Of a stretch of DNA of 38,875 nt, positions 1 through 8,300 are shown piece after piece. Every line of letters starts with the position of its first letter. Within the stretch, counting starts at the first letter, position 1. Below the pieces are notes generated by a model. It was not told the origin of the DNA, ran no database searches, and saw only the letters and a program-made list of their open reading frames with translations. The translations under genes were made by a program, and so were the position numbers. Origin of the DNA: JBBSEZ01 sp038239195 (GTDB lineage Bacteria > Planctomycetota > Planctomycetia > Gemmatales > Gemmataceae); contig JBBSEZ010000029.1 of assembly GCA_038239195.1 (NCBI GenBank), positions 1 through 38,875 on the forward strand. The letters are read 5' to 3'.

Positions 1-163
1 GAATTTCGAAACCGCATTTTGGGGCACGTCGACCGCCCCGGCGCGAAACGCCTGGAAAGCGGGCGCGGGCCATCTTGCCTGTGGTTTCGCGCTTTGCGCG
101 GGCCCCCGCGTGGGCCATAATGGGCAGCAGGTCGCCGCCTCGCGTACTCTCCCCGATGGTGCC

Positions 164-1774
164 ATGGCCCAAACCTGCCCTCGCTGTTCTCGGGCCAACC
201 CCGCCGAGGCGCTGTTCTGCTATCACGACGGCAACGTCCTCGGCAACACCGTCGGCAGCGGCGCTCTCGCCGGGCCCCGCTTTCCGATGCCGTTCGTCTT
301 CCCTTCCGGCCGGGCCTGTCACTCCTACGACGAACTGGCCCACACTTGCTTCGACGATTGGCCCGCCGCCCTCGACGTGCTCCAGCACGGCCTGCTGGCG
401 AGCTTCTTCGCCGGCCTTGGGCGGGCCGACCTCGTCCAGACCGCCCGCGAGGCCGGGCGAGTCGCCGACCGCGACGAGGGCCTCAACCGGCTCCTATCTC
501 TCCTGCCCACGAAGTCGCTCGCTCCGCCGCGCCTCTTCGTCGAGCCGACGCAGGTACACCTCGGCGTCCTGCGCGTCGGGGAGGACACCTGCTGGGAGTT
601 GCGGCTGGGCAACCAGGGCCTCGGCCTCGTTCAGGGCTCCATCACCTGCGAGGGGGCCACCTGGCTCGCCCTTGGCGACAGCGGGGCCAGCCGGAAGGTC
701 TTCCAGTTCCTCCACGACTTCGCCGTCTCGGTCCACGTGCGCGGCAAGGAGCTCCGCGCCGCCACCCGGCCGCTCGAGGCCCGGTTGCAGGTCGTCTCCA
801 GCGGCGGCAGCGCGACGGTAAACGTCCGCGCCGAAGTACCGCCCGCGCCTTTCCCCGAGGGGCCCCTTGCCGGCGCCCTCACGCCCCGCCAACTCGCCGA
901 GAAGGCGAAAGGTGCCCCCAAGGACGCCGCGCGCTGGTTCGAGAACGGCGCCGTGGTCCGCTGGTACGGCGCCAACGGCTGGGCCTATCCGGTGGAGGGC
1001 CCGCCGGCGTCGGGGCTCGCCGCCATTCAGCAATTTTTCGAGGCGCTGGGCGTCACGAAACCGCCCCACATCGAGATCGGCGAGCCGACGATCCACCTGG
1101 AGGGCGCGCCGGGGGCGCGCCTGCGCCACGTGCTCCGCGTCACCTCGCCGGAAAAGCGCCACGTCTTCGCCCACGCGCTCGCCGATCAACCCTGGCTCTC
1201 GGTCAGCGAGGTCGAGCTTACAGGCCGCAACGCCAACGTCCACCTCGTCGTGCAAAGTGTCCCCGATCAGCCCGGCCAGGTGTTGAGGGCGTGCGTCACC
1301 GTGACGGCGAACGGCCGGCAGCGCTTCGTCGTCCCCGTCACCCTGGAGGTGAGCGGCGGGCCTCGGGTCGTGGCCTATGGCGCCACGCGGGGGCTCCCCG
1401 AGCCGAACCGCCAGGGGCCCGTCGAGGCCCTCCCTGCGGAAGCGATCCGGCCCTTGCCCCTGCCCGAACCGCCACCGGCCATCGAGGCACGCTTGCCACC
1501 GATCGCGGTGCCCGCGCCTCAGCCCCCGCGCGCGGTCCCGGTGTGGAGCGCTCCCCCGGAACCGGCCCCTGCACTGGGACCGGCTGTTGCACCGTCCCGA
1601 GCGAACCTCGGCGGGCTTCTGATGCCGCTCTTGCCCGTGCTGTTCCTGGTGCTGGGGCTCTTCGTGACCGCGGTCCACGACCTGGGCAAGTGGGCGCGGG
1701 CCCGGCCAAGCGGCCCGCCTCCGGCAAAGTCGGGGAACGCGCCGTCTCCCGAGATCGACCAGGATCGAAACTGA
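164..1774 (+). CDS. Zinc-ribbon protein with Ig-like repeats and C-terminal membrane anchor
   Basis: Function unknown. The 536-residue protein opens with a small metal-binding knuckle (Cys5, Cys8, Cys19, His21), as in many planctomycete surface or signalling proteins. Two beta-rich stretches follow, around residues 125-225 and 300-410, and look like Ig/ASPM-type sandwiches. A Pro/Ala-rich linker (about 430-480) then leads to one hydrophobic segment (about 485-508) and a short basic tail, so most of the protein should lie on one side of the membrane. I chose the ATG at 164 because the zinc knuckle begins straight after it; an in-frame ATG at 110 would add 18 unremarkable residues. The next gene starts 20 bases after the stop, so the two are probably co-transcribed. 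Domain assignments are by eye. Confidence 0.75.
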   Translation: MAQTCPRCSRANPAEALFCYHDGNVLGNTVGSGALAGPRFPMPFVFPSGRACHSYDELAHTCFDDWPAALDVLQHGLLASFFAGLGRADLVQTAREAGRVADRDEGLNRLLSLLPTKSLAPPRLFVEPTQVHLGVLRVGEDTCWELRLGNQGLGLVQGSITCEGATWLALGDSGASRKVFQFLHDFAVSVHVRGKELRAATRPLEARLQVVSSGGSATVNVRAEVPPAPFPEGPLAGALTPRQLAEKAKGAPKDAARWFENGAVVRWYGANGWAYPVEGPPASGLAAIQQFFEALGVTKPPHIEIGEPTIHLEGAPGARLRHVLRVTSPEKRHVFAHALADQPWLSVSEVELTGRNANVHLVVQSVPDQPGQVLRACVTVTANGRQRFVVPVTLEVSGGPRVVAYGATRGLPEPNRQGPVEALPAEAIRPLPLPEPPPAIEARLPPIAVPAPQPPRAVPVWSAPPEPAPALGPAVAPSRANLGGLLMPLLPVLFLVLGLFVTAVHDLGKWARARPSGPPPAKSGNAPSPEIDQDRN

Positions 1775-1794
1775 GCGGAGGAGAGCGGCCCCCG

Positions 1795-2718
1795 ATGTCG
1801 TTTCGTTGGTTCGCGTACTACTGCTCGCTGTTCGGCGGCTGCGGCGCCTACGTCGGCTGGGCCCTCGGGCGCCTGCCGGCGGTCGAGGGCAGCCTCGGCC
1901 AGGCCGGCGTGCGGGGCCTCTTCCTCGGCATGGCCGTGGCGCTCGTCCTGAGCGTCGTCGATGCGCTCTGGCGACTGGCGCCCAACCAGGGGCTGGCGGC
2001 GTGCTGGCGCGTGCTGGTGGGCGGGTTACTGGGCGGGCTGGGCGGATACGTCGGCGGGTGGCTCGGGCAGGTGCTCTACGCCGGGACGCACCGGGGGTTG
2101 GGCCTGGTGTTCGGCTGGGCGCTGATGGGCACGCTGATCGGCACCGCACCAGGAGCGTTCGACTTGCTGGCCAGCCTGATGCGCGGCGACGGGGAGCGCG
2201 GCGCGCGGCTCCGGGTGCTGCACGGGGCCCTCGGCGGGGCCGTCGGGGGGCTCCTGGGTGGCGGACTGTTTCTCCTGCTGCGCGACGGCTGGGGCAAGCT
2301 GCTGGGAGCGCGCGCTGACGAGTTCTGGAGCCCCAGCGCCACGTGCTCGGTCGCGCTGGGCCTGGCGGTCGGGCTGCTGGTCGGGCTGGCCCAGGTGGTC
2401 CTCAAGGAGGCGTGGCTGCGCGTCGAGGTCGGCCCCTACCTGGGGCGCGAGCTGATCCTGTCGAAGGCCGAGACGACCATCGGCAAGCCCGAAGCGTGCG
2501 ATCTCGGCTTGCCCGACGCCATCGGCGTCGAGCCCGTCCACGCCCGTATTGTCTGCGAAGGAGGGCGCTACCTCCTGGAGCCGGCCGGCAGCGCGGGCGA
2601 CACCTTCCTCAATGGCGCGCCGCTCGACGCGCCCGCGCCGCTGCGATCCGGCGACGAGGTCCGCGTCGGCGGGTGTGTGTTGCGCTTCGGAGAGCGCCGG
2701 AAGAGGGGCCCGGCGTGA
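1795..2718 (+). CDS. Multi-pass membrane protein with C-terminal FHA-like domain
   Basis: A 307-residue protein. Residues 1 to about 210 hold several glycine-rich hydrophobic helices, and residues about 219-303 form a forkhead-associated (FHA) fold. FHA domains normally bind phosphothreonine and couple Ser/Thr kinases to their partners. The fold is recognisable from the IGKPEACDLGL strand, the VHARIV strand and the FLNG turn. However, the positions that usually contact phosphate look changed: the GR pair is GK, the Ser before xxH is not Ser, and the Asn of the NG(T) loop is Asp. It may therefore bind a different ligand or act only structurally. The gene directly follows the zinc-ribbon gene. 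A REP-like palindrome lies 38 bases after the stop. Confidence 0.75.
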   Translation: MSFRWFAYYCSLFGGCGAYVGWALGRLPAVEGSLGQAGVRGLFLGMAVALVLSVVDALWRLAPNQGLAACWRVLVGGLLGGLGGYVGGWLGQVLYAGTHRGLGLVFGWALMGTLIGTAPGAFDLLASLMRGDGERGARLRVLHGALGGAVGGLLGGGLFLLLRDGWGKLLGARADEFWSPSATCSVALGLAVGLLVGLAQVVLKEAWLRVEVGPYLGRELILSKAETTIGKPEACDLGLPDAIGVEPVHARIVCEGGRYLLEPAGSAGDTFLNGAPLDAPAPLRSGDEVRVGGCVLRFGERRKRGPA

Positions 2719-2756
2719 CGGCCTCCGGCCGGTGCCAGGCCTCGTCGTGGCGTGTG

Positions 2757-2814
2757 CTCTGTAGGACGGCTCTCCTGAGCCGTCCGGACGGCTCAGGAGA
2801 GCCGTCCTACAGAG
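2757..2814. repeat. 58-base perfect palindrome, REP/BIME-like (GTAG foot)
   Basis: The two 29-base arms (2757-2785 and 2786-2814) are exact reverse complements with no spacer. Each arm is itself a hairpin of the form GGACGGCTC-N4-GAGCCGTCC (loops TCCT and AGGA) preceded by GTAG. The element is thus two inverted copies of a GTAG-plus-hairpin unit, the organisation of bacterial REP doublets (BIMEs). A single copy of the same unit lies at 19941-19966. It could also fold at the mRNA end of the FHA gene. Confidence 0.75.
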
Positions 2815-2990
2815 TATCCTTACGCCTGCCGCTCGCCTTGGCGCTTGTGCCGAAGGTGCGGGCCGCGCAGGCGGGGAGCTCTGCAAAGGCTGGCCCGCCT
2901 CAGGGGGCCGACTTGCCTGCCCCGGCGAGCGGAGGGTATCCTTGCACATCAAGTCCCTGCCTCAGTTCGTGTCGTTCTCGGAGGTTGCTC

Positions 2991-3443
2991 ATGGGTCCCG
3001 ACCCCCAAGAGGCGCACGTTTCTCTCCCCGAGTCCTGGTGTGGAGAAGGCTTTTCCAGCGCCGAGGCGTCCCTCCCGGTCATCGACTTCGTGGTCGCCAC
3101 GATGGCCGCCGAGGGCTACTCCTTCCGGGACCGTTTCGGGATGCGGATGGTGCTCGAAGAGGCCCTCTGCAACGCCGTCAAGCACGGCCACCGGGGCGAC
3201 TCGGCCAAGCGAATCCACATCCGCTACAGCCTGAACGCTCAGCGCGTCCTGGCCGAGGTCGAGGACCAGGGGCCGGGCTTCGATCCGAACGGCGTGCCCG
3301 ACCCGCTCGCGGACGAGAACCTGGCCAAGCCCTCCGGCCGGGGCCTCCTGCTGATCCAGGCCTACGCCACGTCCGTCCGGTACAACGAACGCGGCAACCG
3401 GGTGACCCTCTGCAAGCGCCGGTCCCCCCAGGAGGTTTCCTGA
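2991..3443 (+). CDS. RsbW-like anti-sigma factor / serine-protein kinase
   Basis: A 150-residue cytosolic GHKL ATPase of the RsbW/SpoIIAB type (HATPase_c_2). Such proteins bind a sigma factor or anti-sigma-factor antagonist and phosphorylate the antagonist, or act as the effector of a phosphatase cascade. The N box EEALCNAVKHG is at residues 56-66, the G1 box EDQGPGFDP at 91-99 and the G2 loop GRGLLL at 116-121, so ATP binding looks intact. GGAGG is centred about 9 bases before the chosen ATG. No sigma factor, STAS antagonist or PP2C phosphatase gene is in the window, so its partner is unknown. The upstream FHA gene is also a signalling type, but 272 bases and a palindrome separate them. Confidence 0.85.
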   Translation: MGPDPQEAHVSLPESWCGEGFSSAEASLPVIDFVVATMAAEGYSFRDRFGMRMVLEEALCNAVKHGHRGDSAKRIHIRYSLNAQRVLAEVEDQGPGFDPNGVPDPLADENLAKPSGRGLLLIQAYATSVRYNERGNRVTLCKRRSPQEVS

Positions 3444-3501
3444 CGGTCGGCCTTGTCGGCGGCGATAAAATGGAGCAGCCCTTGGTGAGAGGAGGTGCTC
3501 C

Positions 3502-4452
3502 ATGTTGGCGGTTGTCGGCGACTGTCACGGCCATCTGCAACTGGCCCTGTGCGTGCTGGCTCGCTGGCAGCAAGAGCTCGGGCAGGCGTTCGAGGCCGTC
3601 TTCCTGTGCGGCGACGTCGGCACCTTCACCGCCGACGAACAACTCGACAGCACCACCCGGCGCCACGGGAAGACCAACCCGTGCGAGCTGGAGTTTCTCA
3701 CGCAGTGGTCCGCCGAGCCGCCCGCCCCGTGGCTGTCGCTGATCTTCGCGCCCGAAAACGAAGGCGGGCTCGGGCTGGGCTGTCCGGTCCTCATGGTGAC
3801 GGGCAACCACGAAGGCTTCGCTTACCTCCAGCAACTCGTACCGCCAGGCTTCCCGGCCGCTCCGGTCGCGCCCGAGCAGTTGCCCGCGGTCGATCGCCCC
3901 GGCCACGTGCGCCTGCTGCCCTCGGGATGGAAGACGGTCACTGGCTCCGGGCGCGTCGTCGCCGGCGTCGGTGGGATCGAGCGCGGGCAGCGCCGCGCCG
4001 ACTATCACCCGCTCGCCTACGTCGCCGACGACGCCGTGGCGCACCTGCTGGAGAGCGGGCCGATCAATGTTCTGGTCACGCACCAGGGCCCGACGGAGGT
4101 GCAGGGCGAGCACGGTTCGCCGACGTTGCAACTGCTCCTCGACGCGGGGTTGGCGCGCGTCTGGTTTCACGGCCATTCCACGCCACAGCCCGAGCCGGCC
4201 CTCGCCGGCCCAAACGGCAGCACGCTCGTGGTCCCGCTGGGCGACGTCGCCTTCCCTGGCCGAGGGCCCCATGCCGACGAGCCCGGGGAGGATGGTTGGG
4301 CCTTGCTCGGCGCGAGCGCCGAGAAGGTCGCGCCCCCCTTCCTGCGCGAGTTTCGCCGGAACAGATGGACGCGGACGCCGGACGGCCTGCTCATCGCCCC
4401 GCCTCTGGCGCAAGCGTTCCGGGCCCACTCGCCGCGAGCCTTGCCCTTCTGA
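3502..4452 (+). CDS. Calcineurin-like metallophosphoesterase
   Basis: A 316-residue protein with the full metallophosphoesterase motif set: D7-x-H9 (GDCHGH), GD38 (CGDVG), GNHE at 101-104, H194 (THQGP) and GH225 (HGHS). These ligate a dinuclear metal centre that hydrolyses phosphomono- or diesters. There is no signal peptide or membrane segment, so it should be cytosolic. The substrate cannot be told from sequence. A strong Shine-Dalgarno (GAGGAGG) lies 7 bases before the ATG. The residues beyond about 240 contain no further metal motif. It is 58 bases downstream of the RsbW-like gene on the same strand. Confidence 0.88.
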   Translation: MLAVVGDCHGHLQLALCVLARWQQELGQAFEAVFLCGDVGTFTADEQLDSTTRRHGKTNPCELEFLTQWSAEPPAPWLSLIFAPENEGGLGLGCPVLMVTGNHEGFAYLQQLVPPGFPAAPVAPEQLPAVDRPGHVRLLPSGWKTVTGSGRVVAGVGGIERGQRRADYHPLAYVADDAVAHLLESGPINVLVTHQGPTEVQGEHGSPTLQLLLDAGLARVWFHGHSTPQPEPALAGPNGSTLVVPLGDVAFPGRGPHADEPGEDGWALLGASAEKVAPPFLREFRRNRWTRTPDGLLIAPPLAQAFRAHSPRALPF

Positions 4453-4467
4453 TTTGCTGTCACGGTT

Positions 4468-4765
4468 CGGCATTCGTGCCGTACTTGAGAGGCGAGGCAC
4501 TTCCTCGCGCAACTGTTCCCCCGCGGCGCATCCTTCCTGGTAGAGCGCAGTCGGCGAAAGAACCGACGGCCTCGAACGTATAGGAAGGGTGAACCTGAGA
4601 AGAGGTTGCGCTCTCCAAAGAGCGCCCGATGGAGCAGCAGCCGAGGAGGCACCGATGCAACGCACGATCTCTCTTGCCCGCTGACGCTCCAGCCGTCTCC
4701 CTTCCGCCACGCCTCGGGGCCGTGGCCCCGTTGAAGCCCCAATGAGACAGGTCGGGGCCTTTTTT
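4468..4765 (+). ncRNA. Candidate structured RNA 1 (hairpin series ending in a T-run)
   Basis: No credible reading frame covers this stretch, but it is rich in short perfect stems. There is a CGGCA-TTCG-TGCCG tetraloop hairpin at 4468-4481, a 6-base stem at 4492-4508, a 7-base stem 4532-4538/4582-4588 enclosing a 5-base stem 4550-4554/4563-4567, and a 7-base stem with tetraloop at 4608-4625. Stem 4631-4635/4686-4690 encloses further sequence. The series ends at a terminator-like hairpin plus six T at 4760-4765. It does not carry the sequence marks of tmRNA, RNase P RNA or SRP RNA that I know. It could be a free small RNA, the 3' UTR of the phosphoesterase mRNA, or the first part of a leader for the HEAT gene. 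Confidence 0.3.
4724..4765 (+). terminator. Rho-independent-like terminator
   Basis: GGCCCCG (4724-4730) pairs with CGGGGCC (4753-4759) and is followed at once by six T (4760-4765). A shorter alternative, GCCCC (4736-4740) with GGGGC (4754-4758), ends before the same T-run. It would end transcription from the phosphoesterase gene or from candidate RNA 1. The 22-base loop of the longer form is larger than usual. Confidence 0.45.
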
Positions 4766-4835
4766 CCTGTCACTTGAACCGCGAACGAGCCTCGTCCTTG
4801 TTCAGGTCGAGCGCTCACCACGCCGAAGACGCTCG

Positions 4836-5295
4836 CGCAGCCTCGCCTTTCGGGAGAGCTGCGAATCGAGCCCCGCCCCCGAACGGCGTCCTGCGGGACG
4901 CAAATTGGCGGGGCTCGGTCGGCCCGCGCTGGCACGGCGACTACTCAGGTGGGAGCAGTCGAGCGCGGGGCCCGGCAACCCATTCCGACCACCGCGGGTT
5001 GCCTTTGGGCGGGCCTTCCCACCTGGGACGGCCCCCTTCCTCTTCGTGCCGTCGATCCGGCGCGGCAAGGAGCTCGTCTTTTGCGGACGATCTCCGTCGC
5101 AACCGTCCACGATGGTCCGGTCGGCTCCTTGGTCCGCCTGCTGCGTTGGGGCCATGCCCTTGCAGCGCGGGCCGCTCGCTGGCCGATCGTCGGGGACTTC
5201 TGTTCGGGAAGTGGTAGGGATGAGCCCGCTGTCTTGGTAGCATGATGGTGCCCCCCGAGGCCGAGTGATGGCCCTCGGGGGGCGCCACCGTTTTT
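4836..5295 (+). ncRNA. Candidate structured RNA 2 / 5' leader of the HEAT-VWA genes
   Basis: No convincing protein frame exists here on either strand. Nested complementarity is strong. There is a 9-base stem 4836-4844/4854-4863, and an 11-base stem 4867-4877/4907-4917 enclosing a 6-base hairpin 4886-4901. The most elaborate is a three-tier stem: 4946-4954/5017-5025 (9 bases), 4969-4974/5010-5015 (6) and 4975-4981/4996-5002 (7). An 8-base pairing CAAGGAGC/GCTCCTTG follows around 5068-5140. The stretch ends in the strong hairpin and T-run at 5247-5295. Such multi-tier nesting is more than expected from GC content alone, but I could not test it. It may be a regulatory leader or a separate RNA. 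Confidence 0.35.
5247..5295 (+). terminator. Strong terminator/attenuator hairpin just before the HEAT gene start
   Basis: GGTG-CCCCCCGAGG (5247-5260) pairs with CCTCGGGGGG-CACC (5273-5289, with a 3-base bulge) around an 11-12 base loop, and TTTTT follows at 5291-5295. The HEAT gene ATG is at 5313, so there is no room for a promoter between hairpin and start. Transcription of that gene must pass this hairpin, the layout of an attenuator. In-frame GTG (5265) and ATG (5268) codons lie in the loop, so a start hidden by the hairpin is an alternative reading. Confidence 0.5.
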
Positions 5296-5312
5296 GCGTC
5301 GGCGAGATCGCG

Positions 5313-8300
5313 ATGAACGACCTTCTGCTCTGGCAACTGCTTCGCTCGGGCCCGCTGGAGGCGGGGCCCCTCGTCCCGCTGCTCCACGACCTCGCCCAGC
5401 TGCCGCTCGCCCAGCGCCGGCCGTTCCTCGGCCTGCTCCCGCGCGCCCTGGCCGCCCCCGATCCGGCGGTCCGCGCCGCCAGCGCCTCCGCCCTGGCCGG
5501 CGCCAGAGGACGGCTCGGGCTCCAGCAACTCGTCAATGCCCTCAACGACCCGGGGCCCTCGGTGCGCCTGGCCGCCGTCGAGGCGCTGCGCATCTCGCTT
5601 GCGGGCCACGATGGCCCGCGCTGGGCGCACGTCCTGTTCCATCCCCAGGCCGACGTGCGCCTGGCCGGGCTGGCCGACGACAAGGAGTTTCCCGCTCCGT
5701 TTTTGCACAAGCTCTTTCTGCTCGCCGACGACGTCTGTCGCCCCACGGTCGAGCGCCAGCTCGCCGAAACGACCCTCTCCGTCGAGGCGCTGCCTCTCCT
5801 TTTCGACTACCTCCGAAGGGGCCTCGTCGCCGAACCGCTGGCGCGCTCCCTGACCGCCCGACTCACCTGGGCCGACTGGCTGGCGTTCCTCGCCGATCTC
5901 CTGCCCCGGACCAACGATCTGAGCGCCTCGCTCCAGGAAGCGATGCAGCCCGGCTGGGCGGACGATCCGCACCGCCCCTACCGGCCCGACCGTCTCGACG
6001 ACGTCTTTCATCTCTTCTGGGCGGAGGGCCCTCCCGGGGCCGGCAGCAACGCCGCCTTCTTCGAGATGCTGCGTGCCGGCGCCCTTGCCGAGCCCGTCGA
6101 ATTTCGCCAGTGGGTCGTTTTCACCCTTCTCGGTCTCGCCGCCCAGCGCAAGAACTGGCCGCCGCGGGCCGCGGAGATCTGCGCCGTCCTGGAGCCGGCG
6201 TTCCTGCTCTGCCCCTGGGTGCCGCTCGACGTGCGCCGCGCTGCCCTCGCCGGGCTGTATCGTGCCGGGCCGCACCGTCCGCGCCGGCCGCCCGACGACG
6301 TTCGCCCGCTGCTGGGCGGCGAGCTGTGCTGGACGGGAGGGCAGGGGGGCGCCCCGCGCCGGCTCGACCTCTGGGCCGTCGGCGCCATCCTGCACTTGCT
6401 CCCCAGCAACCCCTACCAGCACCTGCTCGACTGGATCGGCCTGCCGACCATGCTCGAGGCGTTTCGCGCCGATGCGGAGCGGACGGTAGCGTTCCTGACG
6501 CTCTCCGACGGCTCGTCGCGCGGGCGGCGCTACCTCATCCGCGAGCTCTGCTTGCAACCGGGGCAGGTGCGCGGCCGGGTGCTGGCGCAGCTGGCCCGGC
6601 TCATCTCCAGTGACGGCCTCGACTTCCTCGACACGCTCGACGGCAAGGGCGCCTGCGAGGTCTTCGCCCACGTCTTGGAGTTGGAGGGCGAGAAGGGCCT
6701 CTCCGCCAACAAGACGCGCTGCCTGGCGGCGATCCTCGCCCGGAAGATCGCCGCCGGCCATGTCCCGCGCTTCCTCGCCCTCTGGCTGGCGCTGCCCGCG
6801 CCGGAAGGCTCCGCGCTGGGCCTGGCCATCCTCGGCTGCCTGGCCCACGACCATCAGGGCCGTCACCTGCTCCCTTCCGCCTGCGCGCTGGAGCTCGTAC
6901 ACCTGACGCGCTTCCTGACCGCCTGCGCCGCTTGCGCCGGCTTCCCCTACGACGAGGAGGTCCGCCTGGCCATCGCGCTGGTCAACCATCCCGTGGAGAC
7001 CGTGCGCCTGTGGGCCGAGCGCCGGCTGCGCGACCACGAGGCGTTGCGGGCAGCGCGCGTCGAGCCACCCCGCCTCGGCGAAAGCGCCCCCGAACTGCGA
7101 CGCGGGCTCGTCGCGCTGCTGCGCGAGCGCCCCGATCCCATCGAGCCGGACGTCGAGGTTTGCCAGTCCCTCCTGGCCTCGCACGACCCGCCCGAGCAGG
7201 TGGCGGAGCAATTCGCCCGCTTCGCCGCCGATACGGACGAGTTCGCGACGGCCCTCGACGTGGGCATGGTGCAGCACTGGCAGGGCGAGGAGCGCTTGCC
7301 GCTGCTGGGCCACGTCTGGCTCTACCGCTGGGACCGACACCGCCTCGTGCTGGCCCGGCAGTTCCGCGAGGGCCTGGCGGAAGTGGTTCGCTGGGCAGGC
7401 GCGCTCCCCTCGTTGGTGCTGCAGCGCCGGGCCTGGAGCGCGCTCCCCGCCGTCCTCGAATGGTGGCGCTGGCACGACAAGCCTGCCTTCGCGGCCGCCT
7501 GGGACAAGGCGTTGGGCCAGGAACTTCTGCTGGCCCTCCGCGGGGCGCACGCCGAGTCGGCCGCGGATCTGTTCGCGTACTGGCGCGAGCATGCGAAAGC
7601 GCCTCACGCCCGGAAACTGCTCGGCGCGCTGCGCAAGAGCATCGTCGAACGGTTCCCCGGCCTGAGCGCGGAGGCCCGTGCCCGCTTCGCCTCCTGGATC
7701 GACGCCAGCGGCCTCGCCCCGGCGCCCGTCCCTTCTTCCGCCGAGGCGCCCGCCGTCCGCGACGACGAGATCCGCTGTTCGAGCGACGTCGATTTCTTGA
7801 TCGATTGTGTAGCGCGGCTGGATGCGTACCACGCGGGACTGGCCGCGCGCTGTCTCCTCACCCTGGGCGAGGAGGCACATCAGCGCCTTGCCGACTTCCT
7901 CCTCTCCTGGGCCCCGCCGGCGCCCTTCCCGCTCGCCGCGATGGGAGCGATCCCCGACTGGCCGGAGGGCCCGCCCCTGGAGGCGCTGCGCCGCCTGGTG
8001 CGCGAGAGCAGCGCGCCCGCCGAGGCGCGCTTCCGCATTGGGCAGGCCCTGATGCGCGAGTGTACCGTGCCCACCGAGGCGCGCTTTCGCGTTGGGGAGG
8101 CCCTGAGCGGGTGGGGCGAGAGCGAATTCTGGGCCCCCTTACTCGAGGCCATCGGCCAGCCCGCGCCGGTGGGGTGGTTCACGGCCGACGACTGGGGGTG
8201 GCTGCGCGGCTACTATTCGGGGGCGGCGGATGAGCTGGCCCTGGCTGCGGTGCGCTCGCCCCACCCGAACGCGCATGGCCCGGCGGTTGGCGTGCTCGTC

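Noticed and set aside
4702..4736. A sequence resembling a CRISPR repeat (small GCCACG/CGTGGC stem and a GTTGAAGC end)
   Set aside because: Only one copy is present, with no spacer-repeat pattern and no cas genes in the window. It also overlaps a terminator-like structure.
4905..5240. A 111-codon + frame in the gene-free region
   Set aside because: No recognisable domain, no Shine-Dalgarno, and it lies across the nested stems. I prefer an RNA interpretation.
4468..5295. tmRNA, RNase P RNA, SRP RNA or T-box leader
   Set aside because: I looked for their conserved cores (for example GGAAAGTCC of RNase P, the T-box AGGGTGG motif and a tRNA-like end) and did not find them.
4941..7880. A 979-codon open frame on - opposite the HEAT gene
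   Set aside because: Antisense frames stay open by chance in GC-rich coding DNA. The peptide is rich in Arg, Gly and Pro with no domain, while the + frame has a helical-repeat protein.
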